64,000 nucleotides of DNA from DASSUW01 sp963806395 (GCA_963806395.1 CAWDYI010000020.1:1-64000); one strand, 5' to 3'. Shown: positions 30,176 to 39,629, counted from the first letter of the stretch. Notes: generated from the sequence alone by a model not told the origin. A program made the numbers and translations.

Positions 30176-33013
30176 ATGACGATCCTCGATCGTGCCCTGC
30201 GCCTGGGCGAGGCCCGGCAGCTGAAGCAGTACGCCAAGCGCGTCGACCGGATCAACGCCTGGGAACCCGAGCTGGAGCTGCTCGACGACGCTGAGCTGCG
30301 GGCGAACGCCGACGCGCTGCGCGAGCGCGCGCGTAACGGCGAGCCGCTGCTCGAACTGCTCCCCGAGACCTTCGCGCTCGTGCGCGAGGTCAGCAAGCGC
30401 ACGCTGGGCATGCGCCACTTCGACGTACAGATGATCGGCGGGATGGTCCTGCACGACGGCGCGATCGCCGAGATGCGGACCGGCGAGGGCAAGACCCTGA
30501 CCGCGACCACGGCCGTCGTCCTGAACGCGCTCGCCGGCGAGGGCGTGCACCTCGTGACGGTGAACGACTATCTCGCCCGCCGCGACGCCGACTGGATGCG
30601 GCCGATCTACGAGACGCTCGGCATGAGCGTCGGCGTGCTCCAGAACATGCAGGCCCACGAGGAGAAGCGGGCCGCCTACGCCGCGGACATCACGTACGGC
30701 ACGAACTCCGAGTTCGGGTTCGACTACCTGCGCGACAACATGGCGACGACCCTCGAGGAGAAGGTCCAGCACGGCGGGCGCTACGACGACGATGGAAAGC
30801 CGCTCACGTCGCACCACTTCGGCATCGTCGACGAGGTCGACAACATCCTCATCGACGAGGCGCGGACGCCCCTGATCATCTCCGGCGCCCCGGAGCAGGC
30901 GGCCGACTTCTACGAGCGCTTCGCCAAGCTCGCCCCGCGGCTGGAGCCGGGCAAGAAGCCGGAGGGGATGGACCCGAAGTCCAAGCGCGAATACGCCGCC
31001 GACTACGACTACGAGTTCGACGAGAAGCACAAGAGCATCTCGGTCACCGAGAACGGCGTCGCCAAGGCCGAGCGGTTCCTCGGCATCGACCACCTCTACA
31101 AGGCCGAGAACGGCCCGCTGGTCAACCACCTGATCCAGGCGCTGAAGGCCGAGTCGCTCTACAAGCGCGATGTCGACTACGCGGTGATCGACGGCGAGGT
31201 GAAGATCATCGACGAGTTCACCGGCCGCATCCTCGACGGCCGCCGCTGGTCGGAGGGCCTGCACCAGGCGGTCGAGGCGAAGGAGGGCGTGCGCGTCCGC
31301 GAGGAGAACCAGACGCTCGCGACGATCACCCTCCAGAACTACTTCCGGATGTACGACAAGCTGGCCGGCATGACGGGCACGGCGCTCACCGAGGCGACCG
31401 AGTTCATGAAGATCTACAAGCTCCAGGTCGTCGAGATCCCGACGAACCAGCCGATGATCCGCGACGACCGCAACGATCAGATCTTCAAGACCAAGGGCGG
31501 CAAGTGGGCCGCGGTCGCGCGCGAGATCGCCGAGCGCCACGAGAAGGGCCAGCCGGTGCTGGTGGGCACGATCTCCGTCGAGGTTTCCGAGACGCTCGCC
31601 GAGGAGCTCTCGAAGCGCGGGATCCCGCACACGGTGCTGAACGCCAAGCCCGAGTACGCCGAGCACGAGGGCGCGATCATCGCCGAGGCGGGCCGCCCGG
31701 GAGCGGTCACGATCGCCACGAACATGGCCGGCCGCGGCGTCGACATCAAGCTCGGCGGCAACGCCGAGCACCTCACCCAGCTCGAGCTCGCCAAGCTCGG
31801 CCTGCAGCCCGGCGATCCCGACTACGACGAGCGCTTCAAGCAGGTGCTGCCGTCGATCGAGTCCAAGGTCGAGGAGAACCGCGAGCTCGTGCTCGAGGCC
31901 GGCGGCCTGTTCATCTGCGGCACCGAGCGCCACGAGTCACGCCGGATCGACAACCAGCTCCGCGGCCGCTCCGGCCGCCAGGGCGACCCGGGCGAGTCGC
32001 GCTTCTTCCTGTCCGCCGAGGACGACCTCGTACGCCTGTTCGCGGGCGACCGCATCTACCGCATCCTCGACCGGCTCGGCCCGACGACGGAGGAGGGCGA
32101 AGAGGAGCCGATCGAGGCGAAGATGCTCTCGAAGCAGATCGAGAACGCCCAGCGCAAGGTCGAGGAGCAGAACTTCCTGATCCGCAAGCGCGTGCTCGAG
32201 TACGACGATGTCATGAACCAGCAGCGCGAGATCGTCTACCAGTACCGCGACGAGGTGCTCGAGGGTCGCGACATGGGCCCGATCGCGCGCGAGCAGATCA
32301 CCGAGGTGATCGCGTACCTGGTCGACGAGTACACCGAGGGCGACTACATCGAGGACTGGGACCTCGAGGCGCTGTGGGTGCAGCTCGACCAGATCTTCGA
32401 GGTCGACTTCGGGCCGGACGAGATCGACGCTGCGACGATCGACCGCGAAGAGCTCAAGCGGATGCTCGCCGAGGACGCGGAGAAGCTCTACGACGAGCGC
32501 GAGGAGGAGCTCGGCGAGGAGCTGATGCGCGCGCTCGAGCGCTACCTGCTGATGCAGATCATCGACCAGCGCTGGCGCGAGCACCTCTACGACATGGACT
32601 ACCTGCGCGAGGGCATCCACCTGCGCGGGTTCGCCCAGATCGAGCCGATCGTCGCCTACAAGAACGAGGCGTTCACGCTCTTCAAGGACCTGATGAACAC
32701 CATCTGGTCGGACTTCGCGCGGATGATCTACAACGTCGAGGTCCAGATCGAGGGCGAGAACGGCGACTCCAACCCGGTCCCGCTCCAGCCGGCAGGCACC
32801 GGTCCGGCCGCTGCGACGCTGCAGTACACCGGCGGCACGATGGACGACCAGCCGAGTGCCTACGGCGACGAGGAGTACGCCGAGGGCGAAGGCGCGGGCG
32901 AGGCGTTACCCGTGGTGCAGCAGCGCAGGGTGGACGAGCACGCGCAGCTCGGTCGCAACGACCCGTGCTGGTGCGGATCGGGCAAGAAGTTCAAGAAGTG
33001 CCACGGGGCGTGA
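30176..33013 (+). CDS. secA: Protein translocase subunit SecA
   Basis: The 945-aa ATPase motor drives preproteins through SecYEG. It has the DEAD-like Walker A IAEMRTGEGKTLTATTAV (about residues 98-115), GTNSEFGFDYLRDNM, IVDEVDNILIDEARTPLIIS, PTNQPMIRDD, VTIATNMAGRGVDIKLGGNA and GRSGRQGDPGESRFFLS. A Glu-rich insertion follows in the scaffold region. The C-terminus is an intact SEC-C zinc motif, NDPCWCGSGKKFKKCHG, which binds SecB-like partners or lipid. ATG 30176. Its last 23 bp overlap the convergent GGDEF gene. Confidence 0.97.
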   Translation: MTILDRALRLGEARQLKQYAKRVDRINAWEPELELLDDAELRANADALRERARNGEPLLELLPETFALVREVSKRTLGMRHFDVQMIGGMVLHDGAIAEMRTGEGKTLTATTAVVLNALAGEGVHLVTVNDYLARRDADWMRPIYETLGMSVGVLQNMQAHEEKRAAYAADITYGTNSEFGFDYLRDNMATTLEEKVQHGGRYDDDGKPLTSHHFGIVDEVDNILIDEARTPLIISGAPEQAADFYERFAKLAPRLEPGKKPEGMDPKSKREYAADYDYEFDEKHKSISVTENGVAKAERFLGIDHLYKAENGPLVNHLIQALKAESLYKRDVDYAVIDGEVKIIDEFTGRILDGRRWSEGLHQAVEAKEGVRVREENQTLATITLQNYFRMYDKLAGMTGTALTEATEFMKIYKLQVVEIPTNQPMIRDDRNDQIFKTKGGKWAAVAREIAERHEKGQPVLVGTISVEVSETLAEELSKRGIPHTVLNAKPEYAEHEGAIIAEAGRPGAVTIATNMAGRGVDIKLGGNAEHLTQLELAKLGLQPGDPDYDERFKQVLPSIESKVEENRELVLEAGGLFICGTERHESRRIDNQLRGRSGRQGDPGESRFFLSAEDDLVRLFAGDRIYRILDRLGPTTEEGEEEPIEAKMLSKQIENAQRKVEEQNFLIRKRVLEYDDVMNQQREIVYQYRDEVLEGRDMGPIAREQITEVIAYLVDEYTEGDYIEDWDLEALWVQLDQIFEVDFGPDEIDAATIDREELKRMLAEDAEKLYDEREEELGEELMRALERYLLMQIIDQRWREHLYDMDYLREGIHLRGFAQIEPIVAYKNEAFTLFKDLMNTIWSDFARMIYNVEVQIEGENGDSNPVPLQPAGTGPAAATLQYTGGTMDDQPSAYGDEEYAEGEGAGEALPVVQQRRVDEHAQLGRNDPCWCGSGKKFKKCHGA

Positions 33014-34745
33014 CCGCCTCGCGGTCGAGCGCCTGACAGAGCGCGTCGACGACGCGCGGGTCGAACTGCGTGCCCGCGTTGGCCAGAAGCTCGCCGACGG
33101 CGAACTCCTGCCCCGGCGCCTGGCGGTAGGGACGGTCGGACGTCATCGCCTCGAACGCGTCGGCGACGAGGATGATCCGTGACTCCAGCGGGATCTCGTG
33201 GGCGGCCAGCCCGTCGGGATAGCCCGCACCGTCGAATCGCTCGTGGTGGTGGCGCACCCAGCGCGCCTCATCGGGCATGTCGGCGGCCTCCACGATGTCG
33301 CAGCCGAGCAGCGCGTGCCGCTTCATCTGCTCGTACTCGTCGTCGGTAAGCGGCGCCGGCTTGTTGAGGATCGCGTCGGGCACGCCGATCTTGCCGACGT
33401 CGTGCAGCAGGCCGGCGAGCCGGATGCGGGCGAGGCGGTCGCCGTCGACTCCGAGCTCGATCGCGATCGCCGCGCACAGTTGCGAGACCGTCTGGCAGTG
33501 GCTGCGGGTGTAGGCGTCCTTCGCGTCGACCGCGCGCGCCAGGGCGCTCGCCAGCGTGCGCTCGTGGTGCTCGTCCTCGGACGTGTGCGCACCCGGGACG
33601 AGTGCCATGTCGGGCCCGTACACGGCGACGTCCTGATGGATCCGCTTGGCGCCGATCAGCGCGAGGTCGGCCTCGCGGATCACGTCGTCCTTGGCGCGCA
33701 GCGCGGTCGCCTCCGCGATCCCCGCGGTGACGCGCACGGTTGCGCGCAGCCGCTGCGCGAACTCGAGCGCGCCGAGGGCGCGCGCGTTCGGCAGGATCAC
33801 CGCGTACTCGTCGCCGCCGATGCGGTAGGCGAGGTCGGTCGCGCGCTGGTGGCTGCGGATCGCGCCGGCGGTCGCCTGCAGCCGCTCGTCGCCCGCCTGA
33901 TGGCCGAGGTTGTCGTTGATCGCCTTCAGGCCGTCGAGGTCGAGCAGCACGAGCGACAGCGGAACGCCGGTCCGCCCGACACGCTGGAGCTCGCGCGCCA
34001 GGTCCTCGTGGAAGGCGCGGTGGTTGCGCAGGCCGGTGAGCGGGTCGGTGATCGCGATCTGGGCCAGTCGCTCGACCTCCCCGGCGCGCGCGGCGTCGAG
34101 CCGGCGGCGGAAGCGCACGAGGATCAGCCCGAAGCAGGCGAGGAGCGCGATGCCGGCCGCGAACGCGATCGCGATCGCGCGGCTCGCCTGCGCGAGGTCC
34201 TCCCGCAGCGACGCGCTGTGCTCCAGCGCGGTGGCTGACGCAGCTCTGGCCTGCTGGTGGATCGTGTACTCGAGGACGCCGAAGATCGGATCGATCACCT
34301 CGTGGTCGAGGTGCTGGATGTCCGCGGCGTCGCCGGCGTCGATCGCGTTGAACAGCCCGCGGCTCGCCGCGACGTAGCGCGCCTCGAGGTACAGCAGGCG
34401 GTCGACCACCTCACGACTGGCGGGCGAGGGATCGAGTCGCTCGACGCTGCGCAGGCCGGCCTCCAGCCGGTCGGTCGCCTGCTCGTGCGAGAGTCGCACG
34501 GCGTACGACCCCTCGAAGCGATAGCGCCGCTCGACCGACTTCGCCTCGGTGACCCAGTGGCGGGCGTCCTGGTAGATCGCGCTCAGGCGCGTCGCCGTGT
34601 CGGCGCGCTTGGATTCCTGGGCGACGCTTTCCTGGGTGATGACCGAGAAGCCGGTCAGGAAGCACAGCACCACGAGCAGCCCGGCGACGCTTCCGCGTAC
34701 CACCCACTTCTCGTGCGAGCGGCCGTTTCCCATAGTCCGTGTCAT
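32991..34745 (-). CDS. GGDEF and HD-GYP membrane protein
   Basis: The 584-aa protein has an N-terminal membrane helix (WVVRGSVAGLLVVLCFLTGF), an extracellular four-helix-like sensor of about 140 residues and a second helix (AIAIAFAAGIALLACFGLIL). Then come a GGDEF domain (ITDPLTGLRNHRAFHEDLAR, DLDGLKAINDNLGHQAGDER, IGGDEYAVILP) and an HD-GYP domain (AGLLHDVGKIGVPD, HALLGCDIVEAA, RHHHERFDGAGYPDGL). The signature is GGDEY rather than GGDEF, yet HD-GYP residues are complete, so it may both make and degrade cyclic di-GMP. Convergent to secA, divergent from a LysR gene. Confidence 0.9.
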   Translation of the reverse strand: MTRTMGNGRSHEKWVVRGSVAGLLVVLCFLTGFSVITQESVAQESKRADTATRLSAIYQDARHWVTEAKSVERRYRFEGSYAVRLSHEQATDRLEAGLRSVERLDPSPASREVVDRLLYLEARYVAASRGLFNAIDAGDAADIQHLDHEVIDPIFGVLEYTIHQQARAASATALEHSASLREDLAQASRAIAIAFAAGIALLACFGLILVRFRRRLDAARAGEVERLAQIAITDPLTGLRNHRAFHEDLARELQRVGRTGVPLSLVLLDLDGLKAINDNLGHQAGDERLQATAGAIRSHQRATDLAYRIGGDEYAVILPNARALGALEFAQRLRATVRVTAGIAEATALRAKDDVIREADLALIGAKRIHQDVAVYGPDMALVPGAHTSEDEHHERTLASALARAVDAKDAYTRSHCQTVSQLCAAIAIELGVDGDRLARIRLAGLLHDVGKIGVPDAILNKPAPLTDDEYEQMKRHALLGCDIVEAADMPDEARWVRHHHERFDGAGYPDGLAAHEIPLESRIILVADAFEAMTSDRPYRQAPGQEFAVGELLANAGTQFDPRVVDALCQALDREAVTPRGTS

Positions 34746-34827
34746 CGGATCGATCCTTGAACGCTTGAACCAGCACGCGACTGCATTCGCTCTCGTGATG
34801 CGTTCAGAGCTTGTATAAACTCACGCG

Positions 34828-35724
34828 ATGGATCCGCGACGGCTCTTGACGTTCCGCGAGGTGGCGCGCCAGGGCTCGTTCTCACGCGCCGGCGACGCCC
34901 TTGCGCTCACCCAGCCCGCGGTCTCGCAGCAGGTGTCGGCGCTCGAGCGCCAGCTCGGGATCCGGCTGCTCGACCGTGGCCCCGGCGGGCCGACGCCGAC
35001 CGAGGCGGGGGCGCTCCTGCTCGCGCACGCCGACGCGGTCGCCGACCGGCTCGCGCAGGCCGACTCCCAGGTCGCCGAGCTCGCGACCGCCGAACGCGAG
35101 ACGCTGCGCGTCGGCGCGTTCCCGAGCGCGCTCGCGACGGTGATCCCGGCCGCGCTCGCCACGCTCCGGGAGGAGCAGCCCGAGCTCCAGGTGGAGGCGG
35201 TCGAGGCCTCGGGCGACGAGCTCGGGGCGATGGTGGCGAGCGGGGCGCTCCACGCTGCGATGTGCTTCCAGGACGCCGCCGACCCGCCGCGCCTGCCCGA
35301 GGGCACCGAGCGGCACGAGCTGGGCACCGAGGCGATGCTCGTGATGCTCGCGCCCGATCATCGGCTCGCGCAACGCAAGCACATCCGCCTGAGCGAGCTG
35401 GCGGGCGAGACGTGGGTGTCGCCCTCGCGCACCCACATGATCTACCGGTCGTGCGTGACGGCGGGGTTCGAGCCGCGGATCGCGTTCGTGACGCGCGATC
35501 CCGTCGGCAACTCGCAGCTCGTCTCCCGCGGGCTTGCGGTGACGCTCGTTCCCGAGCTGCTCGTGGGCCGGCTCCCAGGCGTGGTGATGCTGCCGCTCGA
35601 GGGCCTCCAGCCGCACCGGTCGCTGTACGCGCTGACGCCGGCGGCCGGCGTGCGCGCGTCGGCACGCGCGTTCCTCGCTGCGCTCCATGCCGCACGGGCC
35701 GCGGAGCCGACCGCCGCGCCGTAG
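34828..35724 (+). CDS. LysR family transcriptional regulator
   Basis: The 298-aa regulator has an N-terminal HTH (LTFREVARQGSFSRAGDALA, LTQPAVSQQVSALERQLGIR) and a type 2 periplasmic-like effector domain (RVGAFPSALATVIPAALATL, MCFQDAADPPRLPEGTERHE, MLAPDHRLA, VSRGLAVTLVPELLVGRL). The start ATG 34828 directly follows a TATAAAC stretch in a 82-bp gap shared with the divergent GGDEF gene. Its target is probably nearby or itself. The prfB gene follows 16 bp downstream, possibly by chance. Confidence 0.88.
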   Translation: MDPRRLLTFREVARQGSFSRAGDALALTQPAVSQQVSALERQLGIRLLDRGPGGPTPTEAGALLLAHADAVADRLAQADSQVAELATAERETLRVGAFPSALATVIPAALATLREEQPELQVEAVEASGDELGAMVASGALHAAMCFQDAADPPRLPEGTERHELGTEAMLVMLAPDHRLAQRKHIRLSELAGETWVSPSRTHMIYRSCVTAGFEPRIAFVTRDPVGNSQLVSRGLAVTLVPELLVGRLPGVVMLPLEGLQPHRSLYALTPAAGVRASARAFLAALHAARAAEPTAAP

Positions 35725-35740
35725 TAGCCTCAGTGGCGCC

Positions 35741-36854
35741 ATGGCCACGCCTGCGAACACCCTGCCCATCCCGCAGCGCCTGGCCGCCATCCGTGAGCAG
35801 CTGTCCCTGCTCGCGGACTACCTTTGACCCAGACGGTCTGAAAGAGCGCATCGCCGCGCTCGAGGCCCAGATGGGCACGCCGGGCTTCTGGGACGACCCG
35901 GAGACGGCCGGCCGGACGGGCGCCGAGCACTCACGGCTGGGCCGGCGGGTGCAGTCGTTCGAGACGCTGAAGGCCGACGCCGAGGACCTCGAGGGGCTGG
36001 TCGAGCTGACGGAGCAGGACTCCGACATGGCGGCCGAGCTCGAGGAGACGCTCGCCTCCGTCGAGGAGCGCCTGGCCGCGCTCGAGGAGGAGCGGCTGTT
36101 CACCGGCAAGTACGACCACGGTGACGCGCTTGTGACCGTCAACGCCGGCGCCGGCGGCACCGACGCGCAGGACTGGGCCGAGATGGTGCTCCGGATGATG
36201 ATGCGCTGGGCCGAGCGCCGCGGCTTCAAGGTCGAGCTGCTGGAGGCCAGCGCGGGCGAGGAGGCCGGCATCAAGTCCGCCACGTTCCGCGCGGAGGGCG
36301 ACAACGCGTACGGCCTGTACAGCGCCGAGAAGGGCGTCCACCGGCTCGTCCGGCTGTCGCCGTTCGACGCTGCGAACCGCCGCCAGACGAGCTTCGCCGG
36401 CGTCGAGGTGGCGCCGGTGGTCGAGGACGCCGAGGTGTCGATCGAGGACGACGACCTCCAGATCGACACCTACCGCGCGTCCGGTGCAGGCGGCCAGCAC
36501 GTCAACAAGACCGACTCAGCGGTCCGGATCACGCACAGGCCGTCCGGCGTCGTGGTGCAATGCCAGAACGAGCGCTCGCAGTCGGCCAACAAGGCGACGG
36601 CGATGGCGATGCTCCGCTCCAAGCTCGTCGAGCGCGCCGAGCGCGAGCGCCAGGCGGAGATCGACCGCGAGCGCGGGCAGGCCCAGGACGTCAACTTCGG
36701 GTCGCAGATCCGCTCCTACGTGCTGCACCCGTACACGATGGTCAAGGACCACCGGACGGACTTCGAGGTCGGCAGCGCCGAGCGGGTGCTCGACGGCGAC
36801 CTCGACGGCTTCGTCCGCGCCTGGCTCGAGGCCCACGCGAAGAGCACGAATTAG
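35741..36854 (+). CDS. prfB: Peptide chain release factor 2 (programmed +1 frameshift)
   Basis: Release factor 2 reads UGA and UAA. ATG 35741 opens 28 codons ending ADYL at CTT, then an in-frame TGA (35825-35827). Skipping the T gives D-P-D-G-L-K-E-R, and the rest runs to TAG 36854: join 35741-35824 and 35826-36854, 370 aa. CTT TGA C is the classic autoregulatory site. The SPF tripeptide (RLSPFDAANRRQTSF) near residue 206 and the GGQ motif (SGAGGQHVNKTDSAVRI) near 250 confirm RF2. The upstream stimulatory Shine-Dalgarno-like element of E. coli (AGGGGG) is not obvious here. Confidence 0.96.
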
Positions 36855-36856
36855 AG

Positions 36857-37741
36857 GTGGGCCGGCGCCGGGCGCTGGACGGCTGGTTCTGGCGCTTCAC
36901 CTGGCCGGACGGGCGTGCCGCGATCGTGCTCTGCGGCGTGTGCCCGGGCTGGGCGCTGGTCGGCGTCGCGCTACATCCGGGCCGCGTGTGGCTCCCGGCG
37001 ATCCTCGACGCGCCGGCGGCCGACGACCGCGGCGTGCGGATCGGCAGCGCGTTCGCGGGCGAGGCCGAGCACCTGCGCGTCGACCTCCCGGGCGGCGGCC
37101 GCGTGCAGGCGGACCTGAGCGACGCCGTCCGCTGGCCGCGCCCGTGGCACGGCACAGGGCCCGCCGCGTGGCTCCCCGGCTTCCACCAGTACTGGCGCCC
37201 GCTCGTGCTGCGGGCGCGTGTGGACGGCTTCGTCGAGGGCGCCGGCGAGCGCTGGTCGCTGGACGGCGCGACCGCATACGTCGAGCGCAACTGGGGCAAC
37301 GGCTTCCCTCCGGTGTGGTGGTGGGGTGAGGCGCACGACTTCGGCGGCGACCCGGTCACGGTCGCGTTCGCCGGCGGCCCTGCGCTCGGGCCGCTGAACG
37401 CGACCGCGGTCGTCGTGCACATCGGCGGTCGCCTCGTGCGGCTCGGCGAGCCGGTAGTCGCCGGCGTGCGCGAGGACATCGCGCCCGGCCGCTGGGTGCT
37501 GCGCGGCCGCTCGCTCCGCTACCGCGTCGAGATCGAGGCGGCGGCCGACCCGGCGGCGGCGCACATCCTCGACGTCCCGGTCCCGGCCGAGCGCCGCACG
37601 GTCCCGTGGTCGCACCAGCACCTCGCCGGCCGCCTCCGGGTGCGCGTCGAGCGCCACGGGCGGCTGATGTACGAGGGCGAGAGCGCGCTCGCCGGGCTGG
37701 AGCAGGGAAGGGCGCCCGAACAAGGGTCAGACCCCTGTTAG
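36857..37741 (+). CDS. Tocopherol cyclase-like (AttH/lipocalin) protein
   Basis: The 294-aa product looks like the bacterial tocopherol cyclase-like/AttH family. It has a beta-barrel layout with the signature YVERNWGNGFPPVWWWGEAH near residue 137, where plant tocopherol cyclase has the same Asn-Trp-Gly and Trp-x-Trp pattern. N-terminal WFWRFTWPDGRAAIVLCGVC and LPGFHQYWRPLVLRARVDGF support it. Substrate in this organism is unknown. GTG 36857 begins 2 bp after the prfB stop. The last 11 residues (RAPEQGSDPC) are encoded by a short palindromic repeat, so the natural C-terminus may be altered by it. Confidence 0.7.
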   Translation: MGRRRALDGWFWRFTWPDGRAAIVLCGVCPGWALVGVALHPGRVWLPAILDAPAADDRGVRIGSAFAGEAEHLRVDLPGGGRVQADLSDAVRWPRPWHGTGPAAWLPGFHQYWRPLVLRARVDGFVEGAGERWSLDGATAYVERNWGNGFPPVWWWGEAHDFGGDPVTVAFAGGPALGPLNATAVVVHIGGRLVRLGEPVVAGVREDIAPGRWVLRGRSLRYRVEIEAAADPAAAHILDVPVPAERRTVPWSHQHLAGRLRVRVERHGRLMYEGESALAGLEQGRAPEQGSDPC

Positions 37742-37773
37742 GGCGCCCGAACAGGGGTCAGACCCCGCTGTTC
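37710..37773. repeat. Tandem copies of a GGGTCAGACCC palindrome
   Basis: A 31-bp unit starting GGGCGCCCGAACA occurs twice back to back (37710-37740 and 37741-37771), each containing GGGTCAGACCCC, a self-complementary motif widespread in bacterial genomes as a repetitive palindrome. The second copy extends to a hairpin with arms GAACA and TGTTC (37749-37773). It supplies the C-terminal codons of the upstream gene and the leader of nadC. Confidence 0.7.
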
Positions 37774-37789
37774 GTACCCTGAGCGGGCC

Positions 37790-38638
37790 ATGGACCAAGA
37801 GACGCTCGACCTGATCGATCGCGCGCTGGCCGAGGACGTCGGCGCCGGCGATGCCACCACCGAGGCGACGGTCGACCCGGCCGCGCGGGCGCGGGCGACG
37901 ATCACCCAGAAGGCTCCCGGCGTGATCTCGGGCCTCGCCGTCGCCGAGGCGGTGTTCCGGCGACTCGATCCCGACGCCGCGATCGAGTCTCTGGGGCCGG
38001 AGCGCGTGTGGCGCGAGGCCGGCGCCGGCGTGCTGCGCGTGGACGGGTCGGCGCGGGCGCTGCTGACCGGCGAGCGGACGGCGCTGAACTTCCTCGGGCG
38101 CCTGTCAGGCATCGCCACCGCCACCGCCCGCGTCGTGCGGGCCGTCGAGGCGGCGGGCGGCGGCGCGAAGATCCTCGACACGCGCAAGACGACGCCCGGG
38201 CTGCGCCGGCTGGAGAAGCGCGCGGTGGCGGACGGCGGCGGCGTCAATCACCGGGCCGGGCTCTACGACGCGATCCTCATCAAGGAGAACCATTCGGCTG
38301 CCGCCGGCGGCGTCGGCGAGGCGGTGCGGCGCGCCCACGCCGCGCGCCCGGATCTGCCGCTCGCGGTCGAGGTGCGGGATTCAGAGGAGATCGACGCGGC
38401 GCTCGAGGCGGGCGCGCCGCGGCTTCTGCTGGACAACATGACGCCGGACGAGGTGCGGGCGGCGGTGCAGCAGGTCGGCGGGCGGGCGGAGCTCGAGGCA
38501 TCCGGGGGAGTAAGCGGCGAGACAGTTTTGGTCTATGCGACCATTGAAGGGCTACACTACGTCTCGATGGGCGCGCTCACCCACTCAGCGCCCGGGCTCG
38601 ACCTCTCGATGGCCCTGGAGGCCCTCCCCCCGAAATGA
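37790..38638 (+). CDS. nadC: Nicotinate-nucleotide pyrophosphorylase (carboxylating)
   Basis: The 282-aa enzyme converts quinolinate and PRPP to nicotinate mononucleotide. Motifs are ALAEDVGAGDATTEA, VISGLAVAEAVFRRLDPD, LNFLGRLSGIATATARVV, ILDTRKTTPGLRRLEKRAVA, GGVNHRAGLYDAILIKENH and VEVRDSEEIDAALEAGAPRL, all diagnostic of NadC. ATG 37790 follows the palindromic repeat by about 16 bp. nadA overlaps its end (ATGA). NadB, the third de novo enzyme, is not in this window. Confidence 0.95.
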   Translation: MDQETLDLIDRALAEDVGAGDATTEATVDPAARARATITQKAPGVISGLAVAEAVFRRLDPDAAIESLGPERVWREAGAGVLRVDGSARALLTGERTALNFLGRLSGIATATARVVRAVEAAGGGAKILDTRKTTPGLRRLEKRAVADGGGVNHRAGLYDAILIKENHSAAAGGVGEAVRRAHAARPDLPLAVEVRDSEEIDAALEAGAPRLLLDNMTPDEVRAAVQQVGGRAELEASGGVSGETVLVYATIEGLHYVSMGALTHSAPGLDLSMALEALPPK

Positions 38639-39612
38639 CGCTTCTCTCGCTCGACAACATCCCCGCGCTGCAGGCCGAGGTGCGGGCGCTCGCCCAGGAG
38701 CGCGGCGCCGTCATCCTCGCCCACAACTACCAGCTGCCCGAGGTCCAGGACGTCGCCGACTTCGTGGGCGACTCGCTCGGCCTCTCCCAGCAGGCGGCGC
38801 GTACCAGCGCCGAGGTGATCGCCTTCTGCGGCGTCCACTTCATGGCCGAGACGGCCTCGATCCTCTCGCCCGAGAAGACCGTGCTGCTGCCGGATCCCGA
38901 TGCCGGGTGCTCGCTCGCGGACTCGATCACCGCCGAGCAGCTGCGCGCCTGGAAGGCCTCCCACCCGGGCGCGGTCACCGTGATGTACGTGAACACCACG
39001 GCCGAGGTGAAGGCGGAGACGGACTACTGCGTGACGTCCTCGAACGCCGTCGAGGTGGTGCAGCACATCTACCGCGAGTACGGCGAGGACACCGAGATCC
39101 TGTTCGGCCCGGACATGTTCCTGGGCGCCTACGTCGAGAAGGTGACCGGGCGGCCGATGCGCGTGTGGGACGGCGAGTGCCACGTGCACGCCGGGATCCG
39201 GCCGTCGGACATCGCGGCCATGCGCGGCGCGCACCCGGGAGCCGACTTCCTGATCCACCCCGAGTGCGGCTGCTCGACCTCGGTGATGGAGTACGTGGCG
39301 GCCGGCGACGTCGAGCCCGACGGCGTCCACATGCTCTCGACCGGCGGGATGCTCGGCTACGCGAGCACGGCACCGGCCGGTGCCACGGCGATCGTCGCGA
39401 CCGAGACCGGGATGCTGCATCCGCTGCGCGAGGCGCGTCCGGACGTCGACTTCGTGGCGGCCAACGAGGCGGCGAGCTGCCGCTTCATGAAGATGATCAC
39501 GCTGCCGAAGCTGCGCGACGCGCTGCGCGAGATGGGTCCCGTCGTGAAGGTGCCCGAGACGATCGCCGAGCGGGCGCGCGTGCCGATCGAGCGCATGGTC
39601 GCGATCGGCTGA
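38635..39612 (+). CDS. nadA: Quinolinate synthase
   Basis: The 325-aa iron-sulfur enzyme condenses iminoaspartate with dihydroxyacetone phosphate to quinolinate. It shows VILAHNYQLPEVQDVADFVG, DSLGLSQQAARTSAEVIAFC and GVHFMAETASILSPEKTVLL. Cysteines that should hold the cluster are in IAFCGVHF, HPECGCSTSV and AASCRFMKM. The overlap ATGA with nadC shows coupling. Length is typical of the short NadA type. Confidence 0.95.
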   Translation: MTLLSLDNIPALQAEVRALAQERGAVILAHNYQLPEVQDVADFVGDSLGLSQQAARTSAEVIAFCGVHFMAETASILSPEKTVLLPDPDAGCSLADSITAEQLRAWKASHPGAVTVMYVNTTAEVKAETDYCVTSSNAVEVVQHIYREYGEDTEILFGPDMFLGAYVEKVTGRPMRVWDGECHVHAGIRPSDIAAMRGAHPGADFLIHPECGCSTSVMEYVAAGDVEPDGVHMLSTGGMLGYASTAPAGATAIVATETGMLHPLREARPDVDFVAANEAASCRFMKMITLPKLRDALREMGPVVKVPETIAERARVPIERMVAIG

Positions 39613-39629
39613 GCCGCGAGGGCGGCTCA
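39610..39629. terminator. Hairpin between nadA and a convergent gene
   Basis: TGAGCCGC and GCGGCTCA pair around a 4-nt loop directly at the nadA stop codon. There is no U-run. It also covers the end of the convergent gene at 39627. Confidence 0.5.

Noticed and set aside
35741..35830. prfB break as a sequencing error
   Set aside because: CTT TGA C and the flanking residues are the known programmed frameshift site, so it is not an error.
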